Origin: Hyphomicrobium sp.
Lineage (GTDB): Bacteria > Pseudomonadota > Alphaproteobacteria > Rhizobiales > Hyphomicrobiaceae
DNA: 64,000 bases
Assembly: GCF_019744875.1 (NCBI RefSeq)
Contig: NZ_JAIETU010000003.1
Coordinates: 372,001-436,000 of the forward strand
Reading direction: 5' to 3'
The notes below the pieces were generated by a model. The model was given only the letters and a program-made list of their open reading frames with translations, ran no database searches and was not told the origin of the DNA. Position numbers and translations under genes: made by a program. Positions 38,557-49,688 of this stretch are shown here, piece after piece; position 1 is the stretch's first letter, and the number at the start of each line of letters is the position of its first letter.

Positions 38557-40119
38557 TCAACGGCCCTTCCCAGCGCCGCCCTTGCTCCCGCGCGAGGCGA
38601 ACCGCACGGCCTCCTCGGCTGCGCGCACGATCGCCTTGGCCTTATTGATGCATTCCTGCTGCTCTTTTTCCGGCACGCTGTCGAACACGATGCCGGCGCC
38701 CGCCTGCACGATGAGCTTGCCGTCCTTGACGAGCGCGGTGCGCAGCACGATGCACGTGTCCATCTCGCCGTCCGCCGTGAAATAGCCGACGCAGCCCGCG
38801 TACGGCCCGCGCTTGGCCTTCTCCAGCCCGTCGATGATCTCCATCGCCCGCACCTTGGGCGCACCCGAAACCGTGCCGGCCGGAAAGCCCGCCATCAGCG
38901 CGTCGATCGCATCGCTCTTGCCCGCGAGCTTGCCGACCACGTTCGAGACGATGTGCATGACGTGGCTGTAGCGCTCGATGACGAACCGCGCCGTCACGTT
39001 GACGGATCCCACCTCCGCCACGCGCCCCACGTCGTTGCGCCCGAGGTCGAGCAGCATGAGATGCTCGGACCGCTCCTTGGGATCGGCCAGCAGCGCTTCG
39101 CCCAGCGCCTTGTCCTCGGCCTCCGTCGCCCCGCGCGGCGCCGTGCCCGCGATCGGCCGGATCGTCACCTCGCCGTCGCGCAGGCGCACGAGAATTTCCG
39201 GGCTCGATCCCACCAGCGCGAATGACCCGAGATCGAGATGAAACAGGAACGGCGACGGGTTCGTGCGCCTGAGCGCCCGGTAGAGCGCGAACGGCGGCAG
39301 AGTGAACGGCGCCGTGAAGCGCTGCGACAGCACCACCTGGAAGATGTCGCCGGCGCGAATGAACTCCTTGGCCTTGTCGACCATGCCCATGAACTCGCGC
39401 GCCGTCGTGTTGGAGCGCGGCTCCGGCTGCGCGAGCTTCTTGGACGTGAGCGCGCCCGCATGCGGCAACTGATTGTCGAGCGCCGCCACCACGCCCTTGA
39501 TGCGCTTCAGCGCCGCCTTGTAGGCCTTGTCCGCATCCGCCTTGGCGTCGGGCCGCACCGGCGTGACGATACTGATCTCGTCCTTCACGGAATCGAAGAT
39601 CACGATCACGGTCGGGCGCATCATGACGGCATCGGGCACGCCGAGCTCGTCCGGATTGGCCTCGGGCAGCTTCTCGATCAGGCGTACGGTATCGTAGCCC
39701 ATGTAGCCGAACACGCCGGCGGCCATCGGCGGCAGATCGGCCGGCAGGTCGAGACGCGATTCAGCGAGAAACTCCCGCAACGACGCCAGCGTCGGTTTTG
39801 CTTCGGCCGTAAACTTTTTCGGCTTGGCAATCGGCGCGCGGTTGATCTCGGCCGCTTCGCCGTTGGCACGCCACACGGCATCCGGTTCGAGCCCGATGAC
39901 GGAGTAGCGCCCGCGCGAGGCGCCGCCCTCGACGGACTCGAGCAGGAACGAGAACGGCTTGCCGAAGGCGAGCTTCAGATAGACCGAAACGGGGGTCTCG
40001 AGGTCCGCGACCAGCCGCGTCCACACCACTTGCGGATCGCCGGCGCGATAGCGCTTCGCGAACGCGTCGCGCGTCGGCAGCGCCTCGATGGTCGCCCCTC
40101 GTTGCGAGAGCGTGCTCAC
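38557..40119 (-). CDS. trpE: Anthranilate synthase component I
   Basis: A 520-residue enzyme forming anthranilate from chorismate for tryptophan synthesis. GTG at 40119 has GGGAG at spacing 9. Key motifs: SVYLKLAFGKPFSFLLESVE at the N-terminus, SPFLFHLDLGSFALVGSSPE, the catalytic IRPIAGTAPRGATEAEDKAL, LDLGRNDVGRVAEVGSVNVT, and SGAPKVRAMEIIDGLEKAKR near the C-terminus. It lies 14 nt downstream of ppiD, apparently co-transcribed; trpG is not in the window. Confidence 0.96.
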   Translation of the reverse strand: MSTLSQRGATIEALPTRDAFAKRYRAGDPQVVWTRLVADLETPVSVYLKLAFGKPFSFLLESVEGGASRGRYSVIGLEPDAVWRANGEAAEINRAPIAKPKKFTAEAKPTLASLREFLAESRLDLPADLPPMAAGVFGYMGYDTVRLIEKLPEANPDELGVPDAVMMRPTVIVIFDSVKDEISIVTPVRPDAKADADKAYKAALKRIKGVVAALDNQLPHAGALTSKKLAQPEPRSNTTAREFMGMVDKAKEFIRAGDIFQVVLSQRFTAPFTLPPFALYRALRRTNPSPFLFHLDLGSFALVGSSPEILVRLRDGEVTIRPIAGTAPRGATEAEDKALGEALLADPKERSEHLMLLDLGRNDVGRVAEVGSVNVTARFVIERYSHVMHIVSNVVGKLAGKSDAIDALMAGFPAGTVSGAPKVRAMEIIDGLEKAKRGPYAGCVGYFTADGEMDTCIVLRTALVKDGKLIVQAGAGIVFDSVPEKEQQECINKAKAIVRAAEEAVRFASRGSKGGAGKGR

Positions 40120-40133
40120 GTGTTGGCGCTCCC

Positions 40134-42044
40134 TTACTGTCCGGTCTCGGTCTCGACGTTGGCGCCCGTCGCGCGCGCCAGCTCCGCCTCGTTGATCGAC
40201 ACCTTGAGCTTGTTCCGGATCCCCGTGACGTAGGCGATCAGCTCCTCGTTGGCGAGTTGATCGGACAGCTCCTTGTTGAGCGTTGCCGCGTGCTCCTTCG
40301 TGACTGCGGGCGCCGCGATGACGTCCTTGACCTGGAACACGATGCGGCTCGCCCGATCGCTGGTCGCGGCATAGCCCGCCCCGCCCTTGGGCAGCGCGAA
40401 GGCCTGCTTGACGGCTTCGGTCGTCAGGCCCGGCGGCGACATCTGCCGCTTGATCGGATCGCTGACCTCGGCCTTTCCGCCTGCATCCGCAGCGACGGCC
40501 GCGAACGCCTCACCCGACCGGAGGCGCTCGGCGAGCTTGCCCGCAAGCTCGTTCAACAGGCGCGTCTTCTCCTTGTCGAGATAGAGGGCCTTCACGTCGG
40601 CTTTGACGTCGGCCAGCAGCTTCTGCTTGGGTTCGGTCACGCCGAGAACGTCGAACCAGGCGAACGCCGAGTTCGGCAGCTCGACGGCGGCCGGCTGCGT
40701 GCCGATGCCCGTCGCGAACACCTGCTTCAGCGCGATGGCCGCATCCGGCATGTCGATGGCCGTCTTGCCGTCCGGCGTGAGGTTCTTGGCATCGACGGCC
40801 TCGATGTCGAAGAACTTGACCTTCTGCTCCTCGCTGATCTCTTTCAGCGTCTTGCCCGCATTGCGGCCTTCTTCGATGAGATCGAAGCGCTCCTGCAGCA
40901 GGCCTTCCGCACGCTGCCCGGCGAGCTTGTCGCGAACCTTCTCGCGGACCTCGTCGAATGTGCTGATCTTGCCTTCTTGAATTTCGATGGCGCGCACGAG
41001 CACGGTCGCAAAGCGGCCGTCGATGACTTCGGACAGCTTGTCACGCGGGAGCGCAAACGCGGCCTCCGCGATTTTCTTGTCGATCAGGTCGTCCTTTGCG
41101 ACCAGGCCGAGGTTGACGTCGCTTTCGGTCGCGCCGTTGGCCTTGGCGACGTCGAGGAAGTTCTTCTTGCCGGCTTCGATATCGGCCCGCGCGGCCTCCG
41201 CCGCAGCCTTGTCCTTGAAGGCGATCTGCTGCAGGCGGCGGCGTTCCGGCGTGTCGTAGGTCGCCTTGTTTTCCTGATAGAACGTCTTGAGCTCGTCGTC
41301 GGTGAGCGTCACCGTCGACTTGAGCGCTTCGGCCGAAAGCACCAGCATCGCCACCTTGCGATACTCGGGCGTCATGAAGTCGGCCTTGTTGGCTTCATAG
41401 GTCTCGGTGATCTTCGCGTCATCCGGATCGGCCACGACGGCCTTCATCGGGTCGATCTGCACGAACTCGATCGTGCGCGTCTCGTCGCGCCACGCGTTGA
41501 GATCGTCGATCATCGTCTTCGGCACGGCCACGGAGGAGGCCAGTGCATCCGAGATCTGCCGGCGCACCTCGTCCTCGCGGCGCAAAGCCAGGAAGCCGTG
41601 CTCGGTGACGTTCATCTGGCGCAGCAGGCCGTCGAAACCCATGCGCGAGAACTTGCCGTCGGGCCCCGCGAAATCGGGATCCTTGCGCACGCCCTCCGCG
41701 AGCACTTCATCTGAGAGCGACAGCCCGAGCAGGTCCGCATGCGATTTCACCGCCGCCTGCGCGATCAACTGATCCAGCGTCTGGCGATCGAAGCGCAGCA
41801 TCAGCGCCTGCTCGGTGGACAACCGCCCGCCGCCTTCAAGCTGCACCGACTGAATCTGGTTCTGGAAAGCGCGCTGGAAATCCGTGACGGAAATTTCCTC
41901 GCTGCCGACGTGCGCGACCGAACCGCGGCCCGCCCCCCGGAACACATCAGAAACGTTCCAGAACACACCAAAGCTCACGATCAGAATCGCGAACAGAATC
42001 TTGGCCAGCCAGCCTTGGGCGCCGCGTCGGAGGGCGTCGAGCAT
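40134..42044 (-). CDS. ppiD: Periplasmic peptidyl-prolyl isomerase D-like chaperone
   Basis: A 636-residue membrane-anchored periplasmic chaperone. ATG at 42044 gives the standard N-terminus MLDALRRGAQGWLAKILFAI, leading into a single membrane helix (residues 13-33). The SurA-like N-domain follows (NQIQSVQLEGGGRLSTEQAL, LDQLIAQAAVKSHADLLGLS), then a parvulin-type PPIase domain (YDTPERRRLQQIAFKDKAAA) and a second, degenerate one; C-terminal region EELIAYVTGIRNKLKVSINE. The frame also opens at 42107 but that adds 21 poor residues. It assists folding of outer-membrane proteins; in this family the parvulin domains often lack catalytic residues. Confidence 0.93.
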   Translation of the reverse strand: MLDALRRGAQGWLAKILFAILIVSFGVFWNVSDVFRGAGRGSVAHVGSEEISVTDFQRAFQNQIQSVQLEGGGRLSTEQALMLRFDRQTLDQLIAQAAVKSHADLLGLSLSDEVLAEGVRKDPDFAGPDGKFSRMGFDGLLRQMNVTEHGFLALRREDEVRRQISDALASSVAVPKTMIDDLNAWRDETRTIEFVQIDPMKAVVADPDDAKITETYEANKADFMTPEYRKVAMLVLSAEALKSTVTLTDDELKTFYQENKATYDTPERRRLQQIAFKDKAAAEAARADIEAGKKNFLDVAKANGATESDVNLGLVAKDDLIDKKIAEAAFALPRDKLSEVIDGRFATVLVRAIEIQEGKISTFDEVREKVRDKLAGQRAEGLLQERFDLIEEGRNAGKTLKEISEEQKVKFFDIEAVDAKNLTPDGKTAIDMPDAAIALKQVFATGIGTQPAAVELPNSAFAWFDVLGVTEPKQKLLADVKADVKALYLDKEKTRLLNELAGKLAERLRSGEAFAAVAADAGGKAEVSDPIKRQMSPPGLTTEAVKQAFALPKGGAGYAATSDRASRIVFQVKDVIAAPAVTKEHAATLNKELSDQLANEELIAYVTGIRNKLKVSINEAELARATGANVETETGQ

Positions 42045-42304
42045 CGCGAGTGATCTTCCTGTTAGATACGGCCCGCGCGCGCCCAAATGCCTTGAGCTCG
42101 CCGCCACCGCTTGCAGAAAAGGACTATCCCGTCCATGACGGGAGCACGGGCTGATATGAAGCCCAGCGCGCCGCTGAATGCAAGACCGAGCTGGGGGCGG
42201 ATTTTCGGCGTCGTTGGACGGCGAATCTCCGGACGTAGACGGGCAGTTGGCTGGCGGCAGCCCTCGAACCAGCCGTTGATGAGCCCGTGGGAGACGCGAC
42301 GCCG

Positions 42305-43069
42305 ATGACCGACGAACCGATCAGGGTCCGCTCCCTGGTAGCCGGAAACTGGAAAATGAACGGCCTCGAGGCGTCCTTGAACGCTGCCGCGGCCGTACGC
42401 GACGCCCTCCCGGGGCTTGGCGCGAGCGCCCCCGACGTCATGATCTGCCCTCCGGCAACCCTGCTGACCGCCCTCGCGGCCGTCGCCGCCGGGTCCACCC
42501 TGGCCGTCGGTGCTCAGGATTGCCACACCGCGGCCTCGGGCGCCCACACCGGCGACATTTCGGCCGAGATGGTAAAGGACACGGGCGCCAGCGCCGTCAT
42601 CGTCGGCCATTCGGAACGCCGCGCCGACCACGGCGAGCTGGATCGCATCGTCCGCGACAAGGCCGCGGCCGCGCACCGGGCGGGCCTGACCGCGATCGTC
42701 TGCATCGGCGAAACCAAGGGCGAGCGCCTGGCAGGGCTTACGCTGGATGTCGTCCGCCGGCAGCTCCGGGCCTCCATCCCGCCCGCATCCACCGCCGCCA
42801 ACCTGGTCGTCGCTTACGAGCCCGTCTGGGCCATCGGCACGGGCCTCACGCCGAAACCGGCCGACGTGGCCGAGGTGCACGACACCATTCGCAAGAGCCT
42901 CATCGGCCAGCTCGGCGAGACGGCTCACGGCGTGCGAATTCTCTATGGCGGCTCGGTCAAGCCGGACAACGCGCGCGAGCTCCTGTCGCTGCCGCACGTC
43001 AATGGCGCGCTCGTCGGCGGCGCGAGCCTCAAGGCCGACGATTTCCTGGCCATCATCCGCGCCGCATAA
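42305..43069 (+). CDS. tpiA: Triosephosphate isomerase
   Basis: A 254-residue enzyme interconverting dihydroxyacetone phosphate and glyceraldehyde-3-phosphate. Active-site residues: Lys17 in AGNWKMNG, His in VIVGHSERR, Glu in [11 protein letters not shown]; phosphate loop [15 protein letters not shown] at 42305 is chosen; the GTG at 42287 is an alternative start, 6 codons upstream. Divergent from ppiD, followed by a small exported protein, secG and pyrG, the order seen in many alphaproteobacteria. Confidence 0.96.
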   Translation: MTDEPIRVRSLVAGNWKMNGLEASLNAAAAVRDALPGLGASAPDVMICPPATLLTALAAVAAGSTLAVGAQDCHTAASGAHTGDISAEMVKDTGASAVIVGHSERRADHGELDRIVRDKAAAAHRAGLTAIVCIGETKGERLAGLTLDVVRRQLRASIPPASTAANLVVAYEPVWAIGTGLTPKPADVAEVHDTIRKSLIGQLGETAHGVRILYGGSVKPDNARELLSLPHVNGALVGGASLKADDFLAIIRAA

Positions 43070-43107
43070 GTATCATCACCCTGTTGCAGGCGGACGGACG
43101 ATCCGCA

Positions 43108-43518
43108 ATGAGTGGACGCATGAATCGCAGCTTTGCACCGCTTCTCGCTTTGGTCCTGTCCGCAGCTCCTGCGGCAGCGGCTCCGCTCGATCCTGAGGCC
43201 TGCAAGGTCCTGAACACCGAGCACGATGCGATGATCGGCGCCGGCCTCAAAGCCGACATGGACCGCGGTCCGGTCTGGGCAAAAGCAAACCTCCCCGAAG
43301 ATCGCCTCAAGAAGATCGAGCGCCTGATCTCCGTCGAAGAGCAGCTCAGCTTCCGCTGCGGCCAGCTCGTGACCGCGAGCCCTCAAATAAAAGAGCCGCC
43401 CAAGCCCCCCGAGGAAAAGGCCGCCGCCGCGGGTGACAAGCCGGCTGAAGAAGTCTTCAGCGGTCTCGGCTTCGGCGACCTCCCGGCCCCCAAGCGCAAG
43501 CCCAAGAAGACCCCCTAG
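43108..43518 (+). CDS. Small exported protein, unknown
   Basis: A 136-residue protein, or 132 residues from a second ATG at 43120. A signal peptide ends near APAAAA (MNRSFAPLLALVLSAAPAAA). The mature part has two cysteines (EACKVLNTEHDAMIGAG and SFRCGQLVTAS) that could form a disulfide, and a Pro/Glu/Lys-rich C-terminus (PPKPPEEKAAAAGDKPAEEV). It sits just after tpiA, 38 nt past its stop. I do not recognise the family. Confidence 0.75.
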   Translation: MSGRMNRSFAPLLALVLSAAPAAAAPLDPEACKVLNTEHDAMIGAGLKADMDRGPVWAKANLPEDRLKKIERLISVEEQLSFRCGQLVTASPQIKEPPKPPEEKAAAAGDKPAEEVFSGLGFGDLPAPKRKPKKTP

Positions 43519-43786
43519 CGTTCGGGCGGCGAGCGTTTCAGCGGTGGAAAACCTGATGCCCGCCGCTCCCTCGTAGCACTCCCGCCGTCGCGAACGGATC
43601 GCGAGACCTCTAAGGCCACCGCATGAGATAGGACCACACACACCATGAGATCGTCGGCTGGCTCATCGACATCTCGGTACCCTGCTGCGCAATGCCATCT
43701 AGCCGCAGGCCCGCAAGTGGTGTAGAAGCCCGCCAAAATCCCCCCCTTTTTGGCGTCCCGGATCGGGCGCCCGGAGCTTTCGTTCG

Positions 43787-44152
43787 ATGACCACGGTTCT
43801 TCTCGTAGTTCACATCATGGTTGCAGCCGCTCTCGTCGCGGTGGTGCTCTGGCAGAAGTCCGAAGGCGGCGCCCTCGGCATCGGCGGCGGCGGTGGCGGC
43901 GGCTTCCTGACCGGCCGCGGCACGGCGAACCTGCTCACCCGCACCACGGCCATCCTGGCCGCCTGCTTCTTCCTGACCAGCATCCTCCTGACGCTGATCT
44001 CGCAGCACTCCGCTCCGAAGGGTTCGGCCTTCGACGCACCCGCATCCACGATGGTCCCGGCCGATCCGGGCGCACCTGCGGCGCCTGCTGCCCCCGGCGC
44101 GGCACCGGCGGCGGACGCTCCGCGCGGCGGCATCCTCGACAAGATCAAGTAG
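43787..44152 (+). CDS. secG: Preprotein translocase subunit SecG
   Basis: A 121-residue inner-membrane component of the Sec translocon. Two helices: MTTVLLVVHIMVAAALVAVV, and TTAILAACFFLTSILLTLIS near residue 60, with the intervening cytoplasmic loop carrying the family's glycine stretch (SEGGALGIGGGGGGGFLTGR). The Ala/Pro tail is typical of alphaproteobacterial SecG. ATG has GGAG at spacing 10. Confidence 0.95.
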   Translation: MTTVLLVVHIMVAAALVAVVLWQKSEGGALGIGGGGGGGFLTGRGTANLLTRTTAILAACFFLTSILLTLISQHSAPKGSAFDAPASTMVPADPGAPAAPAAPGAAPAADAPRGGILDKIK

Positions 44153-44186
44153 CGCACTGGCAACGCTGGTTCGTAGCGAGACGATC

Positions 44187-44220
44187 GGGAGGCGAGCCGC
44201 ACGCGGCTCCCTCCCCTTTT
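44187..44220 (+). terminator. Terminator of secG
   Basis: Inner stem GAGCCG / CGGCTC with a CACG loop, outer GGGAGG / CCTCCC with a bulged C, then four T residues. It is 34 nt past the secG stop. Confidence 0.8.
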
Positions 44221-44359
44221 CGTTTGGCGCGTCCGGTTCCTTCGCCCCGCATTTTCCCTCGCGCCGCGTCTTCCCTGGTGATGTGGCCCTCCCGCAACTG
44301 GCCACGGACACCTCCTGTTGCTAGCGTCCTCCTCGAGATCGACAGGGTGGGCACAGGCG

Positions 44360-44914
44360 ATGCGCAGACGCGCGACGGCAACATTGGCAGTCTTGAGCGG
44401 CATGGGCGGCGCGCTCCTCGTGGCAGGCTGCTCCCAGTCCGGCATCGGCGCCACAGGCATTGGCGCGTTCGCGGGGGTGGGTCCCGTTCCCTATCAGCAC
44501 GCCAGCGCCTTCATGCCGGTCGGCTTTTCCGAAAGCCTGATCGGCCAGGACCGCTACCGCATCGAGGTCAAGGGCCCGCTCGGTTCGCCGCGTGAACGCA
44601 TGGAAAAAATCGCCCTTACGCGCGCCGCCGAAATCGGCAAGGACGCAAAGCACAAATACTTCAAGGTCGAAGGCGTGCAGGTCTCGAACTCCTGCAAATC
44701 CTACGTCACCGGCGGCAAGCCGGGCAGCATGGGCGCCGGCAAGACCAAGGTCAGCGCGCACACCATCCTGACCGCCGACGTCACGTTCGCCCCGGCGCCC
44801 GCCGACCCCTCCTTTGTCGAAACCCGGGGCGCCTTCGAGCGCTATCGCGCCGAGCTGGACCAGGACCAGACCTCATCCCCACCCGTTGATCCGTCCACAG
44901 CCCAGTGCGGATAA
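44360..44914 (+). CDS. Lipoprotein of the CC0125/CC1285 type
   Basis: A 184-residue lipoprotein. The lipobox LVAGC follows a normal signal (MRRRATATLAVLSGMGGALL). The folded part has FMPVGFSESLIGQDRYRIEV, LTRAAEIGKDAKHKYFKVEG and TILTADVTFAPAPA, which resemble the small family of alphaproteobacterial lipoproteins of the CC0125/CC1285 type. Start ATG at 44360; an upstream in-frame start near 44318 would lengthen the signal. Lies between secG and pyrG. Function unknown. Confidence 0.72.
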   Translation: MRRRATATLAVLSGMGGALLVAGCSQSGIGATGIGAFAGVGPVPYQHASAFMPVGFSESLIGQDRYRIEVKGPLGSPRERMEKIALTRAAEIGKDAKHKYFKVEGVQVSNSCKSYVTGGKPGSMGAGKTKVSAHTILTADVTFAPAPADPSFVETRGAFERYRAELDQDQTSSPPVDPSTAQCG

Positions 44915-44954
44915 TCCTCGCTCCTCCGGCCCTTCCCACACCGGTCGTGGATGA

Positions 44955-46634
<1,680 letters not shown>

Positions 46635-46674
46635 TTAGGCGGCCTGGGTCTCACGGATTGGAACAAGAGACCGC

Positions 46675-47223
46675 ATGAGCTCGGCGTCGAAGATCTTCAT
46701 CAGCCAGGACAGCTTCGACGCCTGGGCGCACGCCACCAGATCGCGCACCCTTTTCGGCATCGGCGCCTTGATGCTGATGATGGCCTTGGCGTGCTCGGCC
46801 GCCATCACGATCATGGGCCCCCGACTGGCGCGTGAAGGAGCCTTGCTCTGGTTCGGAACGAGGACGGACGGCGTCGTGCAGAACGTCAAGATCGTGGAAG
46901 TCGGAAGGTTCAAGGGCGGCGACCCCAAATACGAGCTCACCATCGACTATCGATTCACGGCGTCCGATGGCGTCGAGCATCCAGGCTCGACCGTGCGAGG
47001 CGACGTGCGCGAACCGCCATCTCTCCAACCTGGCGATCGAGCGGGCGTCTACTATGACACCCGCAACCCCTCGAACTCCGTCGCCGAGCACAACCTCAGA
47101 ACGGACGTTTACGCGTTGCTCCTGTTCCTGCCGTTTATGGCCGTCGTAGGAATTGCAGCCCCACTTTGGTTTTTGGTTCTTTGCTGGAACTGGCGGCGGA
47201 AACGTCGGGCCGCACGACCCTGA
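46675..47223 (+). CDS. DUF3592-like membrane protein
   Basis: A 182-residue protein. Two membrane helices, about 29-48 (GALMLMMALACSAAITIMGP) and about 147-170 (LLLFLPFMAVVGIAAPLWFL), flank a beta-rich extracytoplasmic domain (TDGVVQNVKIVEVG, KYELTIDYRFTASDGVEHPG, PGDRAGVYYDTRNPSNSV), typical of DUF3592. It starts 40 nt after pyrG and may be read from the same transcript. No function is known. Confidence 0.75.
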   Translation: MSSASKIFISQDSFDAWAHATRSRTLFGIGALMLMMALACSAAITIMGPRLAREGALLWFGTRTDGVVQNVKIVEVGRFKGGDPKYELTIDYRFTASDGVEHPGSTVRGDVREPPSLQPGDRAGVYYDTRNPSNSVAEHNLRTDVYALLLFLPFMAVVGIAAPLWFLVLCWNWRRKRRAARP

Positions 47224-47547
47224 CGTCCTGCCCGAAGGAACGCAGGAACCGGGTCCACGACCGATTGAACGCCATCCCGTCCACCCTGTCTTCCACACAC
47301 CCTGGGCAATTCGATAGGCGCGGACACGAGCGCGTGACCTCAATACTGCGACCGATTGCGAGCGCGCGCACGGGCGTAGCATTGCCCCCGTAGAAGCCTC
47401 GACGTTCCCACGCGCAGGCCACCCCACGCGCCGCGACCCTCAATTTCGAAGTCGCCCCGCACACGCCCGGCCTGACCTTTTCGGCGGCTCGCGCTCGCTT
47501 TCGAACGCACCGCAAAATGGAGAGACAAGCAAACCCGGGAGGTCACA
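47224..47547. other. Intergenic region after the DUF3592-like gene
   Basis: 324 nt. I see no gene, hairpin terminator or repeat here. The end holds the upstream region of the next gene, whose GGGAGG ribosome site is at about 47538-47543. Confidence 0.4.
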
Positions 47548-47865
47548 ATGACAGTTCGAACGCCTGCCGCGATCCTCGCGTCCCTGGCACTCGCAATGCT
47601 CCTTGTCGCAAGCTCGGCCGAGCGCGCCGAAGCCCGGCGCGGATGGGGATGGATCGGCGGGGGCATCGCCGCAGCCGTCATCCTCGGCGGCATCCACCAT
47701 CACCGGTATCACCGCCGCTACTACCGCTATCCCGCTTATGCCTACGGCGGCGGCTATTACGACGATTACTATTACGCCCCGCGCTACTACTACCCGCGCC
47801 GGCATATCCGCTTTTACGGCTATCGCCCCTTCCGCCTCCATCACCGTCACTGGCGCCGCTGGTAG
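47548..47865 (+). CDS. Small secreted Tyr/His/Arg-rich protein
   Basis: A 105-residue protein. ATG at 47548 follows GGGAGG at ideal spacing. A signal peptide (LASLALAMLLVASSAERAEA) is followed by a helix GWIGGGIAAAVILGGIHHHR and then a tyrosine-, histidine- and arginine-rich tail (YYRYPAYAYGGGYYDDYYYA). Similar short Y/H/R-rich proteins are common in Rhizobiales and unassigned. The many histidines suggest metal binding, an inference only. Confidence 0.75.
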   Translation: MTVRTPAAILASLALAMLLVASSAERAEARRGWGWIGGGIAAAVILGGIHHHRYHRRYYRYPAYAYGGGYYDDYYYAPRYYYPRRHIRFYGYRPFRLHHRHWRRW

Positions 47866-47991
47866 CAGCGATATCACTTGCGAAGCCCAGAGCCACGCCG
47901 TGCCATCGGATACGGCGTTGCACGGTCGTGCTTACGCGCCAACTCCTGACGAAGTGGAGGGCATTACAGCGGGCTTGGGAGCGAGCGAGAT

Positions 47992-49494
47992 TTACGCTTG
48001 CTGACGCGTTGAATGCTGCTCGATCCAGCGCGCAATACGCTCAACGCAGTCGTCGTCGGTGTAGTAGGCGGCGTGCACAAGGCTCTGGTCGCGTTCGATG
48101 TGCTGCAGCAGGTCAGCGACATCCGAAGCGGTGAGCACAAGATTCGAAAACAGGTCCGCAGCCGAACCAAGATGGCTATTGATCCAGCCCGACCTGGCCG
48201 CCATGGCGCGCGTCTCCACTGCGGCAGGCAGCGCCTCGAACGTGAACTGCGTGCCCCCGGCGCGCTGCGGCACGGTCGTGACCTCCGGAAGCGGATACCG
48301 GTAGCCGTCGAGACCGAGCGCCCACCTTTGCAGCAGCGTCCACGACTGCTTGCGCACGAGATAGGTGACGCACTCGCTCGGAATGATGGGCAAGGCGAGC
48401 AGCGAGGTGAACGTAAGCTCGATCGGCTTTGAGAAGTTGGCGACGTGCCGGCCAGACCCGAGCGAAAGGAGCGCGATCAGCAGCACCGCGCCGATAATTG
48501 CGAGGCACCCCACGAACACGGTCAGCAAAAGAGACTGCGGCGAAAGCCCGAAATGATACGGAACGGCCAGAATGCACGCGAGGATGAGCACGTAGAAAAA
48601 CCGGAAAACCCACGTCATCGCGGGCCCCGACGGCGACCTGTCGAGCGCCTGGCGGATCACCAGTGTTTTCGCAGCCTCGTACCTGAGCAGGGCCGCGGCC
48701 TTCAGCCTGCCAAGCACGTACGCCGGCAAACTTTCTTTCACGGCCAGCGGGTTCGGCGTGCTGCGGACGTGATGAAGAAGCTGCCAGGCCTCATCGTACC
48801 GGCTGTTGATGCCCAACGCGGGAACTGGATCAGCGCTCTTGCGGAATAGATGCGGCATGATCCGCGGCAGCACGATCATCCACACGAAGCAGAACGCAAC
48901 GGCGATAGCAGCGGCCGCGATGGCGTAGGCGCTGGCAGCATCCGTCCAATGTCCGGCGCGGACGCGTTCCTCGATCATGAGGCCGATCAGCGCCAACGCG
49001 GGCAGCAAGCCGGCCGCCGTAATCCAGCCAAGCCGTTTGAAATTGCGTCGCTGGATCGGTCCATAAACGTCGAGGAATGGCGTACCGAGCGTGACGACAC
49101 TGCGCACCGACTTTTCCGCCGGCGTGCCGCGCAACAGGTACATCGCCTCCGCGATGACGTTGCCGCCGTGGCTATGGCCCACGATATGACAAGCCCAGCC
49201 CTTCCGATGAAGCTCGGTGATGTGCTCGCGCAGGTGCTGGATGGCCCAGAAGCGATCGACCCAATGGTTGGCGCCCGTCCAGAAAAAGTACGGGGCCACT
49301 TCGTCGCAATGCGCCCAGCAGCGCGGAGCGGCCTCACCGAGCCTGTCATGTAGCCGCTTGATGAAGGGATTGAGGGCGTCCGGCTTCCACCACCGCGCGT
49401 CTTCACCGCGAGGCCCCGCGAAGGTGCCGTGCACGAGAACGATGGTTTCCTTCGCAGCGGGGGTTTCCTGCGCAGCGGGCCTGTCGTCGTCCAT
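47992..49494 (-). CDS. Membrane-associated alpha/beta hydrolase
   Basis: A protein of about 500 residues. The N-terminal 160 residues are an alpha/beta hydrolase fold: ETIVLVHGTFAGPRGED with the oxyanion-hole segment, and the nucleophile elbow HIVGHSHGGNVIAEAMYLL, followed by VVTLGTPFLDVYGP. Four membrane helices come next (about 176-195, 215-240, 325-345, 350-375; for example YAIAAAAIAVAFCFVWMIVL and LLTVFVGCLAIIGAVLLIAL). The remaining C-terminal 170 residues are unrecognised. Start choice is uncertain: ATG 49494 (MDDDRPAAQ), ATG 49527 or ATG 49569. A lipase or esterase acting near a membrane is possible, with no substrate evidence. Confidence 0.75.
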   Translation of the reverse strand: MDDDRPAAQETPAAKETIVLVHGTFAGPRGEDARWWKPDALNPFIKRLHDRLGEAAPRCWAHCDEVAPYFFWTGANHWVDRFWAIQHLREHITELHRKGWACHIVGHSHGGNVIAEAMYLLRGTPAEKSVRSVVTLGTPFLDVYGPIQRRNFKRLGWITAAGLLPALALIGLMIEERVRAGHWTDAASAYAIAAAAIAVAFCFVWMIVLPRIMPHLFRKSADPVPALGINSRYDEAWQLLHHVRSTPNPLAVKESLPAYVLGRLKAAALLRYEAAKTLVIRQALDRSPSGPAMTWVFRFFYVLILACILAVPYHFGLSPQSLLLTVFVGCLAIIGAVLLIALLSLGSGRHVANFSKPIELTFTSLLALPIIPSECVTYLVRKQSWTLLQRWALGLDGYRYPLPEVTTVPQRAGGTQFTFEALPAAVETRAMAARSGWINSHLGSAADLFSNLVLTASDVADLLQHIERDQSLVHAAYYTDDDCVERIARWIEQHSTRQQA

Positions 49495-49688
49495 CGAGCA
49501 CCCGTCGGCTGTTGGCGTCGCGACCATCGAAACACGCCGCACCCAGCCGCGCCACCCCCTTCGCGCCATCGCCGGAGACCCGCGCGAGCACGCACGTCGC
49601 CCGTCGCCGACGCCGAATTGTCATAAATGCGACACGGACTTAGATGGATCGGCGCGCGGCTGCCACCGAGCGCCCAGCGGGCGTAGTA

